Part shown: positions 48,001 to 60,952 of the stretch, in pieces
How the letters are laid out: each line of letters starts with the position of its first letter
Position numbering within the stretch: the stretch's first letter is position 1
From: Ifrita kowaldi
Taxonomy: Eukaryota; Chordata; Aves; Passeriformes; Cinclosomatidae
Direction of reading: 5' to 3'
NCBI GenBank assembly: GCA_013398055.1
Contig: VZRS01014892.1
Span: 225,365-289,364, forward strand
DNA length: 64,000 bases
The notes under the pieces: model-generated
Seen by the model: the letters and a program-made list of their open reading frames with translations, nothing else
The model's database searches: none
What the model was told of the DNA's origin: nothing
Program-made: the position numbers and the translations under genes

Positions 48001-51000
48001 CCAGACACCCTACTTTGCTTGAGTCATCGTGTTTCACAGTCATTGTTGATCTGTTAATCTTCCAAAAGAAAAGCTGTATTATCTTGTTTGCAATTGAGGC
48101 AAGTCAAGAAGAACTCCACTGAAGCAAGCAAGTTTGTGATTTAACCGTGAAAACCCAACAGCACTCCAGTGCCACATAAAGCCAACCTAGTTCCCAAGGG
48201 ATGTCTGGCGGTGTTTGGTGGAGGGCGTTATAATGCACAGCTTCACCAAGGAGTCACCTGTAAGAGTCCTCCCGTTCATTAAATGTCTTCATTTGTCACA
48301 CGCCCCATTTAAGCAGGAGTTTTCACTTCCCAAGAATCACAGTGCGTTCCCCTGGCCTCCATTTGCACTCAAGAGGGAGAAACTGCGGCTGTTCCATTCT
48401 CCTTCTTTGAAATGCCTGAAGAGTGAAACAACTGCCTACAGAATGCAGTGCGATCGCAGCCTTGCAAAAAGTAATGTGCAGTAACTTGTACTGCAGGCAA
48501 AAAATCTGTTTGGTCCTGGGATCCATGGTAGCCTTGGAGACCGTAAGCCAGGACATCAGGATGCGGCTCTCTTATGCGTGCTGCTAATGGTTTGCAGGTA
48601 TCAAAGCATTTGTCAGCTATTACATTCCCATTCTGAAGAGGGGAAAAGTTGAGGCATGGATGAAGTATTTATATGGTGGACAACAGTCTGATTTGGCAGT
48701 GTTTTCTGTTCATGCACTGTAAATTTTAAATAAAAGCATTTAATGAACCAGTGTATCACAGAGTCACACAGCTGTGCCTGAGGTTTTGTATTGCCTTAGG
48801 TGGCATCATTTTGATTTACCAATCCCTGATAATTGAAGGTCTCTGGGTAGGAACAATATATTACAAACATTAAGAAAAAAATAGCTGGTAAGAAGAACAA
48901 ATTCTCAAAACTTGTTTGTGTGAAGCAGAATTCAATTACTGGAACCTGTTTACAAATCATCCTTCTGGGGAAATCTATACCGTTTTCAGCTGTCCAGACC
49001 AAGCTGGACTCCTTACCTGACCTTTGATGCTACACACGCATGAAAGAACCTCCCGGAAGCCCCAACAGGGCTAGGAAAACAGGATTACTTTTCTGTGACA
49101 TAGCTTCAATATGATTGATGATTTGCATCTGTAAAGCTGAGTTTAAGCAGCAAAGAGCAGAGAATTGCATGGGGGTTCTGAATGTAGGGTGGCTACTCCT
49201 GAAATTACTTGCCTAAAACATGATAAAAGGAATGTTGATCACTGCTTCCTGCCTGGATTACTCCAAAACATTGCCCATAGCCTTAAAACTGGGTTTTCAA
49301 TGACCATATGTGTGACATAACAAGTTACATCTGATGTGATGGTTACTTCTGGCCTTTGGCAGGCAGAAGATTTTAGATTGTGCCTAAGTGAAAGCACAGT
49401 TATTCCACAAGAAGAAAACAAAGCTGAGGATCACCATGTTCTTGGCATGGTGACACCCTGCAGTTCTCCACAGCTCTCCCCAGAAGGTGATTCCAATGGG
49501 GTAAGGGCTCAAAGGCATGAGGCGTTTCCCTTCCATGTTTTGGGGCATAATCAGGGTACACATGTAAATCCTGTGGTATCTTCACTGTTTTCTCCTGCTG
49601 CAACATTTCCTAAAGCCAGAATGATGTTATTTTGGCTTTTATTTATTTTCTCAGCTGAAAATCCTATGGCATCAAAACAGGGCTGCTAGTGTAACAAATA
49701 TGAACCACTCCCCCACATCAGAAGTGACATCTTATTGCTGAGCATAACTTCTGACAGCGAGCTGGATTGTCCTTGCAGGACCAAATCAATGGCTAACCCC
49801 ATGCAACCCCTCTGGAACGCGTTTGGAGGGTGAACTGACTACTCTGGTTTCCCCACCTGGGTGCTGCAAGCAAGATGAGATTTACATGCCCTGCTCTGCT
49901 GGTGACACATTGCTCCTCTGCAGCTGATGCCTGGAATGTAGTTCTAAATTTAGGAATCTTCTGCCTTTCTGGGTGTATTCCAGGTGTGCCAAGTCACAAA
50001 ACTCAGAGGTCATCAGACAAGTCAGAAAACCCCTTGTCTTTTGCTGTAACTTAGTAGTACTTCATATTCCCCTTCTATTCTTTTGGAGCTGAGAGCTTTG
50101 TCTTCAGCTGAAAGTCTCAGCAAACCTTACCCGGGTTACTCAGGCTGTTCCTTTATCTAATGGACCCACAGAAAAACATCTTGCTGCAAGCCAGGCTGCC
50201 AGCCCATTTTCTGATTGCAATGTGGGTTCTTCGGAGGATCACTTGTGTGAAATTCACTGTCCTGATTAATAAGTACCCTTACATATAAAGAGTAGAAATG
50301 AGGCTAAAGATGGACTCATACTGGGAAACAGCATTTGCAATTTTCTAAGTATGTTTTTAAAAATGCGCAAAATTAAAACTGAATAGAAAACTTCTAGTAT
50401 AAGGCTACAGCTCCAAGACTTAATTAAAAGTTATTTTCTCTGGTCGCTTACTTGACTTGAGTGTTACACGTTCCTCTACCATATGCCCACGCATTACCAA
50501 TAATCCATGTTTACTGGGAATATCTGTCTATTCACGCTTTGTGCAGTAAAGATTCTGTAGGCAAGTTCACGTTTCCCAAGCGGGTTTCCTACAAACGAAA
50601 AGTTCTTTAAACAACCCAGCAATAACTCCACCTGAGCTACAATCAAAGACATCAGGGTCTGAGCTGGAATTGCTTTCTCTCTCTGATATCTGTTTGCAGA
50701 CAACAAGTGTTTCTTCTGGTGTCAAAGATCTATGTTACAATTTGAGTCCAGCAGTTGGTTATAGTCTTGGCTTACCTACACGACACATCACTCAAGCTTG
50801 GAAACCTGGGCTCTAGTCCATGCTTCTGGTCCCCACTTCTTTTTCTAGTCACTGCTTGCCTTGATGACATGCATATAAAGTGTTTGCTGCAAAAAGTATA
50901 ATACTACTGTGCACAGCACCCAGTGGGGTAACGCAACCCACCTGGAGATCCAGTACGAATCCTGGATTCCTGACTCATTGTACAGAGAGGGTGACAGCAG

Positions 51001-53940
51001 GAGAAAAAGAAGAAATAAAACAAGCCCAGTGGCTAATAGGCAAAGACAAGAAAAACACCATCACATTAAAGAGATTAATCAGGTGTTCGGGAACAGAATT
51101 TTGACAGCTGAATTAAAAAATAAAACTCCTTTAGGAATTACCAACAATAGCTACCCATTTAATTATCCAGGTGTGTCACACCAAGAGCCTGAGGCACCTC
51201 AAGCCATGCCTTCAGAAGCACCAGATCTCAGCTGCCACTGCAGAATAAGAGAGAAACATGAAGAATTCTGAAGAGCAAAAACTCTCTCAGTACTCTAAGG
51301 GGCACCAGCGAAGTTCTCTTCACGCAGTGAGAAGCAATTCCTGTACCATAGAGCTCAGTTCACATCATGCTAAATGTGTGGGGAAAGATAATTGCACAAA
51401 TGAACTCCAGGATACAAGATGTGGAAGAACTGCTGAAGTATCTTCCTTCGAATAACACAAGGAGTCTTTGTAAAGGCAAGAGTTTAACCCAGGGGTAGTT
51501 CTGCACTTCATACTCTCATGGCTGGTTTCCTTCCGTGGGGCAATTCCCAGAGACACACTCCGGGTGTCTGCACCACCTACATTGTCTAGACGAACGCAGG
51601 ATGCAAAGACTTGGTCCCTGTGACTCTCTCCACAAGCACTGACTGCAAACTTTCCCATTGGTGTGCTGGTTTTGCCTAGAGGGCAGGTTATTATTAAAAC
51701 ATTTTATTTCAGTATGTTTTCTAGTAGAGAGGTAAGTACATGGCTACAACCCCTGCCTGTAGAACTCACTCCATTTAAGTGTCCATACTTTTTGCTGGTA
51801 AAAAACAGCAATCCGCAAAGGGAAGTTTTGCTTGTGTAGCTGCACTAGTAAAAGTGTTCTAGTACAGAGCTGGCATAATTTAATGAACTTTTACATGGAG
51901 GACTAAATGTGTTTTCCTGGGAATGGGACAGCATGAAGACAGTGTTGCTCTGCCAGGTCTTCCAGACCACTTACAATCTAAAAAATGTTTTCACAGCTTT
52001 TTGAAGTTTCACCAGTTATCCAGTTATTCAGAATCAGCTCCATCTCTTTTAGAGCATCTTTTCCCTGACAGGTACTTTGTTTTTGAATTTACTTGCCTTC
52101 TTAGGACCCTAGTCCTAAGGTGTTTAGGTGAATTTGACCTGATGTAGACTGACGGCTACAGAGAAGGGAGAACAGATCCCCTTTCAAGACCTGGAAGACC
52201 CATGTTGCTGGCACCTAGAGCATATCAGACCGTTGTCCACAGATTATTTTACATGGGTAGTATCCAGATGGACCAATTTCAGTATATACCTCTCCTCCAC
52301 TGTCTCACAGCTATGACTCCTTGCATATCAGATGGTCTTCACTGGTTGAAGGAATTCTAAAAAGCAGCCTGAATATTGTCCAAGTCTGATTCCAATTCTT
52401 TGTAAACGGGAATCTACCTTTCACTCCAAATATTCTTTCTAAGCCATTAATGACATTCTAAAGTCATAATCCAATACTCCAGTTGCTTGACCTCACTGAC
52501 CAAAGTTTGCAACACACAACATGCTTTGTTCTGGGGTCCTAATTGCACCTCTGGGTATTGATTACATGGAAATCCTTGGTAAAGCTCTGCTTTATCTGAC
52601 CTTGAACTATATTTATGTTGCTGGTTTTGCAAAATTTTTTTCTTCTTTCTTCCCTCTCCTCCCCTCCTCTGTTGCTTGGCAGTACTCCTGACATCTCAGT
52701 TAAGTCCTTTTTCCCCTGTGGCCACAACAGGTCACAGCAGATACCGTGCAAACCTTACTTTGAAATGGTTTGCATCCATGTGCGTTTGCTGTATGAAGTC
52801 TCTTGTTGTCTCCACTTTTTAGACCCTGTCTCTCCCCCACTGGTTGTGCTGCCCCTGTGCACATATGTCATACCAAGTCAGTTTCCTACTTTGAGTTCTT
52901 ACAGCAATCTGGTGCTGGGGCCTGATTCCTCAGTATCTTACACTATAGAGCCATATATCATTTCAGCCTACAAACCCGTATTTGTACATGGCAATGAGCA
53001 TGTTTTACCTTTCCAACATGCTGGTCCAAGTGCTCTGAATGTTCCTCGTTGTTAGTTTGACCACGTCAGTCATGTGTTGTACTCTTGGATGTCTTCAGTT
53101 GTTTTCCTAACGCACTCAGCTTCTCTGTTGCAGCTTGTTAGCTTTTTTATAGTGACACCATGATACACACGCAAGCAGATTACTGTCTGTTTCTGAACAT
53201 GCCTCCTTCAGACTTTTATTTTTCTTTAACTGCAAATTCCCAATGAGATTCATTACATATGTCCCTTTCTCATCAATCAGGATTCCTTACTGCGCGTCCA
53301 GTCTTTGCCTTCAGTGGACCATCATCAGGGATTTGCATTGCTTTCCGCCTTGGGATTCACATACTGCAGGAGTTAAAATGCCCTCCGGGGAAGGTGGCAT
53401 GCTTTTCAGACTGCAGATTTTTTAAAAATCGAGGCTCAGACTGCCAATGCCCACTGGGTGGCTCCAGACACTGCACCTTGCCCCACCTCCACCTACTCAG
53501 CGCTAGCCCAGCCCTGCAGAAGTACGTGTCTGTGCTGACGACCAGCAGGAGCCTAGGGTCATAAACAGGTGACGCACAGGACACACAAGTAATGGTTATT
53601 GATCAGTATTTGCATCACCGTAGTGTCCAGAGGCCCAGTAGAGGGTGCCCGGGCAGGAAGCAACACCAAGGCATAAATTCCACACATTGCCCTTGAGGCA
53701 CTTAACTGAGGTACCTGAACTCGAGAGAGAGAGGCTTACACAGGCCACAGAGGTGATGCTGCTCCCTCACTGATGGCGTGGGGGGCCAAATGAGGTGATG
53801 ATCCAGTGTAGATGACTCACTTAAGTTCCTGGAACTCAACAGGATGAACCTGGCCCTTTGGGACAAGGGAATATTGAGGACCAGAACTGCAGCTGCGTCT
53901 TCCCTGGCTCTGTGGCCACAGCTGTGTGAGCATGTTTGTA

Positions 53941-54029
53941 TGTACACTGCATGTCCTGACCTCAGAATTTTGTGTACACACGTGTGTACACTGCATGTTC
54001 TGGCCTCTTTATGTCCAGCACATAAAGAG
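53941..54029. repeat. 44-bp imperfect tandem duplication followed by a perfect 10-bp inverted repeat
   Basis: TGTACACTGCATGTCCTGACCT (53941 on) recurs as TGTACACTGCATGTTCTGGCCT (53985 on), a 44-bp period with two mismatches over that stretch. It is followed at 54005-54029 by CTCTTTATGT, the loop CCAGC, and ACATAAAGAG, a perfect hairpin. Confidence 0.85.
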
Positions 54030-57000
54030 TGGTTTGGCAGGGAAGAGAGAAGTCCTTTGATTTAATTTGGAGAGAGACTAATGATCCTGCAAAGCAATAA
54101 AACAAATTCATGCTGCTGCCCTACTCTCTGCCTTCTCTTTCTAAACACACTCCTGGTTTGTCATGTCTTTCAGGGTTGTGCACATGTAGGTTACCTTCAC
54201 ACAAACTTGTCTTCCTGTTACAGAATTTCCACAACTTTATATTTTTCCATCTACCAAGTGCTATATGAACCAACCGTACGTAAGGAGCTGTTTCACCTGC
54301 ACTACCCTGTGTTAAGGCTGGTACACAAGGAAAGCAAACCAACCAGCCAACCCCAACAGAAGGAAGCATAACAAAGAAGGGAATGGAGACTAGTCAGTTT
54401 TGTTGTACTCCAGGCAACTATCCCTTTTGAACCTTGATTAACATCGGACATAATGAAGTTCACCAGTTCCCACTTGTCACACTATAGCACAGTTTACTGC
54501 TTCAGGAAACCCCTGTCAGTTCTACTAGGCTTAAAAGAAGTGTGAGGATCTAAGATGGCTTTGCATCTGTGGTGATTCAATACATAAGATAATACATGTG
54601 TAATGAAGAGACTTCCCCACCTTACTAACACCGTCCCATTGAGAGACGTGCACTTTTTAACTTTGAAATGTTAAAGCCGAGGAGGCTCTGGAGTTTTTCA
54701 TTTGATAGTATTTTACTACGTCTCATCTAGTATGGCAACAGAAATCCAGCCTTGTACAAAATGTCCATTTTATTGAAAGACTGCAGTTATTAAAAATGCA
54801 TTTTTCTTGCTGAAACTGACCTGGAGGTATTGCCCCTTTCACAAGGGCATGCAGCATGTGATCTAGTGTTAACTCATACAGGAACTGATGGCACTTTACA
54901 AGTGTAACCTTGCCTAAAAAGCTGCATCCTTGTGTGGTGGTTTTAAGCCCAGCTGGAGATGAAATACCACAAGAAGAAATTAACCCTACCCTAGCTGAAG
55001 CCAGAACACCCTGACAACCTGTTTCTTTTCTCAAGGAGCATGTATCTAAATCTGTAGCACACTGACATGGGTGAAGTGTCAGAAGCACTAGAGGTGGAAA
55101 ATCTCTTGCTATGTACAGGCAGGGTTTTGGGACTTCTTTCATATCTGGCTCTCAAATTAGGCAAATGGGTGTCTTTACCAAGGTCCATATATTGTACACA
55201 TATTTAAGGAAAGCAGACATAGGTGATGTGGAGGGAGTCTGTGCTCCAATTGAAGAGTCTTTCCTTTTCTCCATTCTGTGAGATGCATAGAAATCATTAA
55301 GTTATTACACACCAGCAATGCCTAGGAGTTGTGGAAGACCAGAGATTGTTACAATTAAACCCATAACACCAGCATTTAAGCAACTGTTAAGGCACTGGCA
55401 TGTCATTCTGCTATTTTGAGTTGAGTTTCAGAGCTGAAGTAGTAAGCTGTGTTGTTATTTTTAGTGTTGGCTTGTTGTTTCTTTTTTTATGTGTTACATC
55501 TGAATATATTATACCATATGAAAAAACCTCAAATCCATTGCCACCCAGCAACTCCTAGCTCATTGCTTTTCTTGCATCATCACCCAAGTTCTGAGAAATT
55601 CTGTAATCACATTGCAGAGCAGGTTCCTTTGAAAACCTGAGATTTCCTGTTGTTGGGGATTTTTGCCTGGTTTTGTTTTGGTCGCTGTTTTCCTAAGAAA
55701 TGTATCACATATGAAAATAAACCCCAGAAAGAGCTCAATGGGAGGTGAAGGTTGTGCTCTTTTGGAAACCGCAGTTCCGAGGGGTTGCTGAGACTGGAAT
55801 CTGCAGACCTTCTTGGAAACTGTGCTTCTCCTGCACTTCCTCTCATTAGGCATCTTTCACTCTGAGATGGAAGCTGCTGGGAGGGAGGGAATTTTTCACA
55901 CGCATTGACTACCTGCTCACATCAGCAAGACAGCAGCAACCAGCAAAGATATGCTTGTTCCAGGAGAGAGCTTATGCTCTTTGGGCCACACCACAGACCC
56001 TCCCGTCATTAGCACTGGAGCTCCACCATGGAAAAGCTTTCTCCCAGAGGTGACAGAGCAGGGGCTTGTCACCAGCATACAGAAAGGTGAAGCATTTCAC
56101 AACCCCAAAGGGCTTTTGCAAACATTAGGACCTTGGATGTGCTGACAGATGAGTAGTCCTGAGCAAAGAACACGGGATGCGCATACACCTTGGCCTCTGT
56201 CCTGCACTGCTTCACCCCCAAGAGCTGTCACGGCGCCAAAGTGCCAAAAGTGGCTCTTGTGTCTGCATTTTGGGGATCCAGAATCCACCGGTTTAAGCTA
56301 TCTGCCTGGTCCACATGTCCAAAAAGGCTAGAATAATAATTTCTCACTCCTTGGAGTTATTGGGCACCTCCTCATCTGAGGTGACCAGATGCCCTGTTGA
56401 TTACTGGAGGGATATGCCACTTTGCTGAACATTTGTTTCACTGGGTTTCTTTACTACAGGTACCACAACAAGTCCAGTCCTGGTACTTCATGCAAGTGTT
56501 CATCGTCAAGTAGGGAGATACAGAGTATTTCTTGTTTCCATGCTACCCAAAAGCTTCAGAGCAACAAAAACCCTTCACCTTTTGTAGTAAACACAGGCCA
56601 CCGCCATGAACGATAATTTAATCCTAAATAACAAAATAATTTTGGGAGCATTTGAAATGCTGTGAAGGAATAGCAGGCTTTGGGTGGGCTGCTCTCTTCT
56701 GTGAATACTACCTGTTAATACCCAGATGTCAAATGCCAGCTTTCCATTCACTGCTGCAAAAAAACCAGACCATCATGCAGTAAATAAAACAAACCATGGG
56801 AGGCATGCAACACATTGCAGCATTTCTTTTACCTGCAACACACTATAATAAATACATCTGTTAAAGCTGACTGAGAATCTCTGTCAATGCTATCCCAAAT
56901 GATATGTTTCAGGTTTGGGATTTGGAGAATAAGTTTAAGGAAAGGGAAACGCTTTTCTTTCATTTTTCACTCCTTTACTATCATTTACTCCAAATCTAAG

Positions 57001-58217
57001 GTAGCTGCATAAACCAGGAGACCACTTTTGCACTGTGTAACAATGGGGAAGAAACTCAGAAATGTCTGCTTTCCTCTAACACTGACCCAGCATCTTTACA
57101 GGAACATAAAAAACCTAAATAGCTTTAAAGTTTGTGCCTGAGATCAGTTTGTGGCAAGAGATATCCATGTCTGCCTTCACTCTGACATCGATACAATGAT
57201 GCAACCAATCTTCCAGCCAGGTTTCAAACATTTAACAATGTCTTCCCACTACTGGCAGACATTCAGCCTTCTTAAGACTCAACAAACGTCGAATAAGGGC
57301 TCCAGTCTTCTTGTTAAGTCCTTCAGACCAACCACTTTTTTTTTAAAGAAATGCAAGAGACAACATATTTTTACATGGGGCTTCTTGTCTTATTCTGAAG
57401 ATTGAAGTCAGGCCAGCAGGAGTGCTGGAAATCCAGGACCAAAATTTATTCAGCTCTTTTGACTCCTTGATTTTCACTTTGCATTCTTGGTGACAAGGGT
57501 TCTAAACATATTAAACTAATCCCAACTGTCAAATCACCATTCTGTAACCCACAGTTCCACCATTCATGTGCCTGCATCTTGTCCTCATCTTGCACTCCCT
57601 GTTTTTTAACTTACATGTACATCATGTACTTCTATATCCTCCTGATGTTAACTATCAGCATAATAATAGCATTAAATTATTAACATCGTATTATATGTTC
57701 TGCTTTATTCCTCTTTCTCTATGCTGATATTTTTTCCATTGCTTGACATGAAGTGCACAAAAATGCTGAGTAATGTAGGCATTCTTCTTCAAAATGCTTT
57801 TGCAGACAAGGAAGCTCATTAAATCATTTCACTTACTCATGCTTAAGTTGAGTCATATGCACATATCCTTGCAAGCTACAAACTGAAGTATATGATTTCG
57901 TGTATCATGATAAAATACACAGAAGTCTAATAAATAAGAAGCAGTCTGTACACTTATGCATTTTCACTGCTTCAGTTGAAATTAAACACATCCCACACAA
58001 AGGAGAACTGGTTACACTAGCTTGAGAATAAACATTAGAAGCATGTTTACATCTTGCAAAATGTATGATTTTAGTGTGAAAGTCACTTGAAACTGAACCT
58101 GAGTGATCGATACCCAACCAAAGCATTTGTGTGATGTGAAAGACCTTAAAGACCATCTACAAATTCAGTATTACTGTTTCTCCAAGAGATATTGGTCTTT
58201 CCTGGACAGCACACATC

Positions 58218-58262
58218 CTCATGAGCCCACCAGCTACATGAGCCCACCTACATGAGGCCACA
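58218..58262. repeat. Short 17-bp-period repeat (CATGAGCCCACC)
   Basis: CATGAGCCCACC occurs twice 17 bp apart and is followed by a diverged third copy, CATGAGGCCAC. The flanking CACATCCTCAT is also repeated on both sides. Confidence 0.75.
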
Positions 58263-58628
58263 TCCTCATTTAGGAATGTCTGTCTGGCCTCAAACGCTCT
58301 CAGTTTTCTGTTCTAAGTGCCACAGTTCACTCAGTTTGTCAGACCTACTCTTTACAGCTGGCCTGCAAATAACGATGGATGCTTCTCTTTCACCACAGCT
58401 ATTCAAGTCGTAGAAGCAGAGGTATGAGAAAGAAACCTTTTTGAGTGCTCCAGTGTGTGTAGAAGGAATACTGCTCTGTGTCACGATGATGGGATGCTCT
58501 GCTGCAAGAGGAAAGGGATGACTGCACGTTCCCTCTTGTTAAAGCAGGGTCATGGGTACTGGATGCCAGCAGGCACTGGATATTGCCCCTCACAGATAAG
58601 CTTCACCCTGATCTGAGAGGAAATGCAA

Positions 58629-58677
58629 AAGATATATATATTTTAATATATTATGTACTTTTATATATATTTTCCAG
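58629..58677. repeat. AT-rich TATATA tract
   Basis: GATATATATATTTTAATATATTA and TTTATATATATTTT form a short AT-only-like stretch, typical of a decayed AT microsatellite. Confidence 0.8.
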
Positions 58678-60821
58678 TATGTGTGCCACAAGACTTTTTC
58701 ACAGATATGTTGATACTGCAGCTGCTCTGCGCTTGCACATATGATGCAGTGTTACACTAATGAATATGCAAGATCCATGGCACAGTGGTTTTATAGTCCT
58801 GCGGAATCAGCCTTAGGGCTGGTGGCCTTGAAGTAATTTTCTGTCCTCCTCGTGAACCAACTTAGTCTGTTCTCTGTCACCCTTGTTGAGAGGGTTCGGG
58901 CTTTTTGGCAGGGTTCCCCTGGATAGTGCATAGTGGATTTCCAAAGGGCCATTGATCCCCTGCAAACATGAACAAATGGGTGATCCCCCTGTAATCCTTC
59001 CCCTTTGTTTCTCTCCTGGAAACGCAGTGGGAAAATGCAGTGCACAGGCAGCAAGAAAAATACTTTCAGGATGAGTTCATTGTACTTCACTCCTTCGGAT
59101 AATGTGCTTGACATTGATCCTCTTCTTCCCCCTTCTACAGCCCTTTACCTTCTCAGCCTATTTTGATAGGCTCTGGATGTGTCATGTTGTCATGGATGTA
59201 AACCGTAACTAGACTAATGACCTCAACCTCTGCTGTCTAATCTCTACAGTTCAGACATAACATTTTCTCACTTAAATTAAAATACTTTGTTGCTATCTTT
59301 GGAATTCCCTCAGAAAGACAGCAGGGAAGTTAAGTGTGTTAGTGAGGCTGCCACACAAATGTCTTCAACTCCGGGGAAAGCAGCTGACCTGTCACTTGAC
59401 AGACAGGTGGTCACAGAAGAAGATAGTTCCATTACTTTCAAATATTCAAATATTTGATTTCATGGCAGCAGTTAAGGACGTTAAAAAGCAAACCGTAGGG
59501 GAAAGGTTTTGCACAATCCTTCATCCTACACTTTGAACTAATTAAGCAAAGAGGTTTCACTGCCTTCAGTGGTGGTACTCGTACAGCTGAAATTAGCCAC
59601 TCTCTGATGTGTTTGCTGGATGGGGTCAGAGCTCTTAGCACCTCGCAGCATTCAGCACTAGATGAAATATATATTACAGTACATATTTCTGAAGCACAGT
59701 CCATGTATTCTTTCCCTACACAGTATTAATTTATGAAGTAAAACATCAGGTACCATATGAAATGTAAAAACATATGAAATCTAAAAAAAGATTTCCTGCC
59801 TCACGTTACCATAAATGTAAAAGAACAATACACATTCTCAGTTTCAATTAACACGAATCACAGAACAAAGACCAGTAGCATGACAGAACTCTTACATTCA
59901 TGCTGATCTACATCTTCCACACAGTAGTCATTTAGCATTGTCCAAGCTTAGGGTAGGTCTGCTTGTATATATCCCCAAAGAAACATTCTCATTGACCTCT
60001 CCAAGAAATTTCACAAGAAACCTGCCATAAGGCAAATTGAATTCACCAGATGCTAAGACAATACGTCAGCCCTTGGATTGCTGGTGAGGACCTGTTCCCT
60101 TTTGCTCTGTTGTAGCCTCAGCTGAAATATTTGTAAAAGTTGTGTTGCCAAGTTTTACCAGCTTTTGCCAGCTGAAAAAACTCTAAATTTACATAGCCTA
60201 AATGGTAGAAACAGATCTGGAATTTGCTCTGTGAGGATTAAAAGCACTCTCCCTATGAGCTTTAGAGACCTTTGTTTGTAACAAAACAAGGGAAAACACA
60301 AAAAAGAGGACAAATGTCAACTCAGACTGCAATGGGAAACTGATAAAAGAAAATAATTCTAAAACTCAAACCTTGCTTCTGAAAACAGTAGGTATTTGAT
60401 CTGCTGGTGGCATCTGCCCCTGCATTTCAGAAAGTGATTTGCACCAGTGAAGTGAGTGCAAATGGATGCCCTCCCTCTTTGAACTCATTTTGGCTGCAGG
60501 AGGTGTAAAGGAATGGAGAATCTCTTGAGTGTTGATCAAGTCATACACATGCATCTGAAGGGGGAACTTGGCCCTCTTTTTAGAAAGAAATACATAAAAA
60601 TCCATTAAACACGAAGATAACACAGTGGCTCTATCTTGCACAACATGGACATCTAGGAGACAAATGCTAGGCATATTTGGCCGTATGTGTGACTGCCTTT
60701 TACAGTCTTGCCTGGGCAGCTGCCATCAGCTGCTGCCAGAGATGGGGACCTTGGCAAGGAAAGTTTCCAGCCTTAACGAGAGTGATTGTTCTTAGGCAAA
60801 GCTAAAGGAAGCTGTCCCTAC

Positions 60822-60952
60822 CTGTGTATGTTTTCTTCCAGCTTTTTCACCTTCAGCTCATCCTCTTCTGACTGCTTCCTTCTGGCTTCTTCCTCTTCTG
60901 CAGAGCCAGCAGGGATTCCCTGTAGCAGCCATTTTTCCCGAAGAGCTTTTGA
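60822..60952 (-). CDS. PALM2: PALM2 coding exon 3
   Basis: This 131-nt exon encodes [20 protein letters not shown]…KVKKLEENIH plus two bases of a split Arg codon. It is a near match to human PALM2 ([20 protein letters not shown]…VKQLEDNIQR). The acceptor is TTTTTTTACATTACAG and the donor GTAGGG. It starts in phase 0 directly after the expected exon 2 end (…LLQHSK in human). The LREKWLLQG motif is the paralemmin family signature at the start of the long coiled coil. No plus-strand gene overlaps it; the plus-strand frame at 60786-60992 is its shadow. Confidence 0.96.

Larger units (their letters stand above)
45071..60821 (-). other. PALM2: PALM2 large intron, part 4
   Basis: This is the right part of the 43.9-kb intron, ending at the exon 3 donor GTAGGG. 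It holds a possible reversed CR1 scrap at about 45690-45750 (GTAGTCCAACCCTCTCCAGCC), a 44-bp tandem duplication with an adjacent perfect hairpin (53941-54029), a 17-bp-period repeat (about 58220-58260) and an AT-rich TATATA stretch (about 58629-58677). I recognise no exon or RNA gene. Open frames such as plus-strand 52615-53055 and minus-strand 54723-55142 have no known homology. Confidence 0.6.
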
